From: Anatilimnocola aggregata
GTDB taxonomy: Bacteria > Planctomycetota > Planctomycetia > Pirellulales > Pirellulaceae
Direction of reading: 5' to 3'
Length of the DNA stretch: 64,000 nt
Assembly: GCF_007747655.1 (NCBI RefSeq)
Contig: NZ_CP036274.1
Span: 4,588,001 to 4,652,000, forward strand
Shown: in pieces, positions 61,089 through 64,000 of the stretch
Position numbering within the stretch: the stretch's first letter is position 1
How the letters are laid out: each line of letters opens with the position of its first letter
Translations under genes and position numbers: made by a program
The notes under the pieces: model-generated
Databases searched by the model: none
What the model saw: only the letters and a program-made list of their open reading frames with translations
What the model was told of the DNA's origin: nothing

Positions 61089-61307
61089 ATGGCCCGAGCA
61101 TTGGAGAAGCCCGCGGAAACAGTGGAAGGACGGCTCTGTCCCATTCGGGATGTAGCGCGCTACTTGAGTCTCAGCCGTTCAAAGATCTACGCAATGATGG
61201 ACGCTGGTGAGCTGCCTTACGTCAAGCTTGGCAAGAGCCGCCGCGTGAATTGGACGGACGTGCTGAAGCTCATCGCGGACAACACGATTGGACGAGCTCA
61301 GTCCTAG
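61089..61307 (+). CDS. Excisionase-like MerR-type HTH protein
   Basis: 72 residues from the ATG at 61089, preceded by AGGAGA six bases away; the frame is open to 61008 but starts at TTG there. It is a single helix-turn-helix with wing (IRDVARYLSLSRSKIYAMMD, LPYVKLGKSRRVNWTDVLKL), the HTH_17 fold of excisionases and small element regulators. With the integrase and operator repeat it forms the control module of the element. The Prim-Pol gene starts 49 bases after its stop on the same strand. Confidence 0.87.
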   Translation: MARALEKPAETVEGRLCPIRDVARYLSLSRSKIYAMMDAGELPYVKLGKSRRVNWTDVLKLIADNTIGRAQS

Positions 61308-61356
61308 CGCCAGCCGGTCTCCGAACGCGGCTTAGGAGCCGCAGGAAGGTGCAAGG

Positions 61357-63756
61357 ATGGCAGATCTGTTGGCCGTCGCAGAACAATATCGCGATTGGGC
61401 GCTATGCGCCATTCCGGCAGATCGTAATCGCAAGATGCCAATCGGCTCATGGAAGCCCTTTCAAACAACGATGCCCGCGAAAGGGTTCTGGAAACGCGTC
61501 GCTGATGCCGTGTGTGTCGTTACCGGTAAGGTGAGCGGTAACCTGGAAGTCATCGACTTCGATTTCAAAGCAGAGTTATTCCCGGCTTGGATGCGACTGC
61601 TACATCAAGCGAAGCAGGAGCTATTCGATCGGCTTGTGATCGAGCAAAGCCAAAGCGGCGGCCGGCATGTGTTCTATCGTTGCCCTGGAGCGGTCATTGA
61701 GGGCAACCAGGATTTGGCGCAGCGACGATTCACCCGGGAGAGCGGCGACGCGTTCACCTACCAGGGAAAGACGCTGACTCCAGTTAAGCGTCGCGGGCAG
61801 TGGATTGCCGATGCGACGTTGATCGAGACACGGGGCGAGGGTGGCATCATTCTCACTGCTCCATCTCCGGGATATGTCCTCGTCCAGGGTTCGTTCGAAT
61901 CCATCCCCCTCGTGACACCTGAAGAGCGCGACGCCTTACTTGGGGTTGCACGGGCGCTTCATGAGATTCGCGTGGAGAAGAAGCCGCCAGCCTCGAGCAA
62001 GCCAGCGAATGGCAAGCGGCACGCAGATCGCCCCGGCGACGATTTCAACTCGCGGTGCGACTTCCTCGGGTATCTAGAATCGAAGGGTTGGGAGTTCATC
62101 ACCAGCGATGGCGAGAACAAGCTGTTGCGGCGTCCAGGTAAGACGGGGTTCAACTGGTCCGCATCACTGCTCGGAAAGTCGCTGTACGTTTTCAGCACGA
62201 ACGCGGGACTGCCAGCGAATGAGAGCTTCAGCCCCTTCGGAGTTTACACTTACCTTGAGCATGACGGCGACTTCGAGAAAGCAGCGGCAGAATTGGGTCG
62301 TCAGGGATTTGGTGCGCCGGCGAAGCCAGCTCGCAAGTTTGACCAGAACGAGCACAACCCCCGCAACGATGAATACACCGAAGCGCAACTAGTGCCCGAA
62401 GTCGACCTGACTGGCATCATGGGCAAATCCGACAGCGGATCACATCTTCAACGCGATGACTTGAACACCGCTGAAATTCCTGCCGGCGAAACCAGCACGG
62501 TAACTATCGTCGCGCCGCCACGGCCAGAACGACGGCAATCAACCATCGACGACGAAAGCTACTCAATTCCTGGCTTCATCGATTCACTGATTGATTACAC
62601 GCTCGACACAGCGCCGTATCCCAGTCGACCCCTGGCATGGGCCGGCGCTGTCGCGTTGCTATCGACATTAATTGCTCGCAAGATCAAAGGACCTACCGGG
62701 CTGCTAACCAATGTCATGACGCTAGGGCTCGCCAGTTCCGGTAGCGGCAAAGACCATCCGCGCCGTATCAGTCAACGCATACTCCACCACGTGGGCATGG
62801 AGGATCGTTTGCAAGGACGCATCGCCAGCGGTCAAGGTCTTGAGGACCTGCTCTTCGCCCAGCCTGCGCAACTGTGTCAGATCGACGAATTCGACAGCAC
62901 TTTGGTTAGCATCAACAAGCCAGGCGATCCGATTGGGGCTGAACTCGGCGCGCGGCTGATGGACCTCTATTCCGCATCGCAAGGTAGCTACTGCGGACGC
63001 GTGAAAGTTCGGCAGGGGGAAGCCCGAGCAATTGTTCGTCATCCACACGTATCACTATTTGCAACGTGTGTGCCAGGGAACTTCTTCGCAAACTTGACAC
63101 CAAAGCTGTTGAGCAACGGCCTGATTGCTCGCATGATCATTGTCGAGAGCGGGGAACGTGGACAAGGGCAATCAGTTCGGACCCGAGCATTGCCGCAAAA
63201 CATCGTTGACGCCGCGGAGTTCTGGAGAGACTTCAATCCCGGTGGCGGCAACCTGGCCGATGTAATGTACGCCAAACCACTGGAAATCGATTACACGGCG
63301 GAGGCAGACAACGTATTCGAAGCTGCCCGCCGCAAGATCGACGCGAAATGGGACGCCTGCCATCGTGCTCAGAACGACGCTGGCTGCTCCATCTGGGCCC
63401 GCGTGATCGAACAGGCCCACAAGCTCAGCCTGATCTATGCGTGCTCTGAGGATCGCCGCAACTTACAGGTGGGCGAAGAGGCGGCCATTTGGGCCACCAA
63501 CTTTGCCGAACGACAAGCGAAATGGTTGCTTGATCGTGTTGCTGAGCAAGTCGGCGAGGAAACGAAGTTCGAGGTCGCGGCCAAGCGGATCCTCGACCGT
63601 ATTCGGCTGCGTGGCGGCAGAACACACCGCTCGGACGCACTCAAAGGTTCACGAGTGCTGGCCAAGGAATTCGACGCCTTGTTGCACACGCTCGAGCAGC
63701 GGGGTCAAGTCAAACGCGAATTGCTGGAGGGATGCGAATGGCTGCAACTCATATAA
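61357..63756 (+). CDS. Bifunctional DNA primase/polymerase (Prim-Pol) with DUF3987-like helicase domain
   Basis: 799 residues with a good AGGAAGG site. The N-terminal ~200 residues match phage/plasmid Prim-Pol: IDFDFKAELF with the metal-binding Asp pair near 67-69, and SGGRHVFYRCP (sGGxH) near 101-108. A DUF3987-like P-loop region lies at about 425-650; its Walker A reads SGSGKD, Asp replacing the usual Ser/Thr, and CQIDEFDSTL may be the Walker B. The C-terminus (KRILDRIRLRGGRTHRSDAL) is a winged-helix-like tail. It starts replication of the mobile element. The mirrored GGGAATT cluster lies eight bases after its stop. Confidence 0.9.
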   Translation: MADLLAVAEQYRDWALCAIPADRNRKMPIGSWKPFQTTMPAKGFWKRVADAVCVVTGKVSGNLEVIDFDFKAELFPAWMRLLHQAKQELFDRLVIEQSQSGGRHVFYRCPGAVIEGNQDLAQRRFTRESGDAFTYQGKTLTPVKRRGQWIADATLIETRGEGGIILTAPSPGYVLVQGSFESIPLVTPEERDALLGVARALHEIRVEKKPPASSKPANGKRHADRPGDDFNSRCDFLGYLESKGWEFITSDGENKLLRRPGKTGFNWSASLLGKSLYVFSTNAGLPANESFSPFGVYTYLEHDGDFEKAAAELGRQGFGAPAKPARKFDQNEHNPRNDEYTEAQLVPEVDLTGIMGKSDSGSHLQRDDLNTAEIPAGETSTVTIVAPPRPERRQSTIDDESYSIPGFIDSLIDYTLDTAPYPSRPLAWAGAVALLSTLIARKIKGPTGLLTNVMTLGLASSGSGKDHPRRISQRILHHVGMEDRLQGRIASGQGLEDLLFAQPAQLCQIDEFDSTLVSINKPGDPIGAELGARLMDLYSASQGSYCGRVKVRQGEARAIVRHPHVSLFATCVPGNFFANLTPKLLSNGLIARMIIVESGERGQGQSVRTRALPQNIVDAAEFWRDFNPGGGNLADVMYAKPLEIDYTAEADNVFEAARRKIDAKWDACHRAQNDAGCSIWARVIEQAHKLSLIYACSEDRRNLQVGEEAAIWATNFAERQAKWLLDRVAEQVGEETKFEVAAKRILDRIRLRGGRTHRSDALKGSRVLAKEFDALLHTLEQRGQVKRELLEGCEWLQLI

Positions 63757-63763
63757 GCCAGTC

Positions 63764-63856
63764 AATTCCCGGGCATTTCCCAAAGTTCCCAAACTTCTCA
63801 GCAACGGTGAGTCGAGCGCCGGGAATTTGGGGAATTATGGGAATTGATTGGGAATC
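63764..63856. repeat. Mirrored iteron-like GGGAATT cluster
   Basis: On one side AATTCCC-type repeats start at 63764, 63775, 63784 and (degenerate) 63793, i.e. steps of 11, 9, 9. On the other GGGAATT-type repeats start at 63821, 63830, 63839 and 63850, i.e. steps of 9, 9, 11. The two sets are inverted around a 21-base centre; 26 of 36 arm positions match. A further AATTCCC occurs at 63903. It lies just after the Prim-Pol gene, the usual place of an element origin or its control site. Confidence 0.75.
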
Positions 63857-64000
63857 AAGAAATGCGAGAAATATCCCCTATTTCATTGTCTCTTCTTGTT
63901 TCAATTCCCAATTCTCAGCCAACCCCACCCGCGCGTTTCAAAACCCCACTTCACGGTTGTACGAAGGGCACATTATTGCCGTTTCTGCGCACGGGAGGGG

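Larger units (their letters stand above)
58593..64000. mobile_element. Integrated mobile element at tRNA-Ser, left part (right end outside window)
   Basis: A tyrosine integrase gene lies 158 bases past the 3' end of tRNA-Ser and points toward it, the standard layout of a tRNA-integrated island, phage or ICE. The genes that follow (zinc-finger/HTH protein, excisionase-like HTH protein, primase-polymerase/helicase, iteron cluster) are element functions, unlike the core genes on the left. The tRNA 3' end is the probable attachment core. The left boundary is set from the tRNA end; it may lie inside the tRNA gene. Confidence 0.8.

Overview
The window looks like chromosomal DNA of a planctomycete, probably of the Pirellulales group. 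The evidence is a DUF1559 type II secretion/pilin-like protein with the H-X9-DG motif, a giant surface protein with the LEPR-type N-terminus, PSCyt1-like cytochrome c modules, many signal-peptide proteins of planctomycete-only type, an ECF42 sigma factor with DGPF/YCII partners, and complex I subunits swollen by inserted soluble domains. Species cannot be named from sequence alone. LAYOUT. 1-3.8 kb: the N-terminal part of a giant repeat-containing surface protein (minus strand, runs off the left edge) and a small secreted protein. 3.9-4.2 kb: a non-coding ~290-nt element that recurs at 41.07-41.36 kb. 4.2-11.8 kb: a three-gene minus-strand operon (GAF-HlyD adaptor, RND-type adaptor, PqqD-M50 protease-HlyD protein) diverging from a TolC-family outer-membrane factor; together they look like a tripartite export apparatus built around a membrane protease instead of an ABC or RND pump. 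11.8-12.8 kb: a long gap with one strong hairpin. 12.8-17.6 kb: a di-haem protein with a degenerate peptidase domain, the DUF1559 protein with its lipoprotein, an FHA protein and a small partner. 17.6-18.8 kb: tatD and a helical-bundle protein. 18.9-28.8 kb: nuoHJKLMN, the proton-pumping arm of complex I, all on the minus strand and without nuoI. 29.3-32.8 kb: a Tat-exported TIM-barrel protein, a secreted alpha/beta hydrolase and a glycerate kinase. 32.9-37.7 kb: a chemosensory cluster (soluble MCP-like transducer, CheA with receiver domain, CheW); the CheA receiver is cut by an in-frame stop just before its conserved lysine. 37.8-41.0 kb: an ECF42 sigma factor and three YCII/DGPF proteins, two preceded by matching TGTCGA-N17-CGAC promoters. 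41.6-58.4 kb: SYLF, HEAT, UbiA-type prenyltransferase, Flp pilin, HDOD, SDR, PhoD, P-II, a TPR protein with a long DPFG Pro/Ala repeat, and large secreted proteins. 58.5 kb: tRNA-Ser(GGA) followed by a strong terminator. 58.6 kb to the right edge: an integrated mobile element (tyrosine integrase, zinc-finger/HTH protein, excisionase-like HTH protein, Prim-Pol/DUF3987 replication protein) with a mirrored set of GGGAATT repeats after the replication gene. HOW IT FITS. Most genes are ordinary planctomycete core and envelope functions. The features most worth following are the protease-centred export operon, the duplicated 290-nt element, the mirrored iteron array of the mobile element, the CheA stop codon and the self-contained ECF42 regulon. 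All calls come from reading the sequence; no database search was run.
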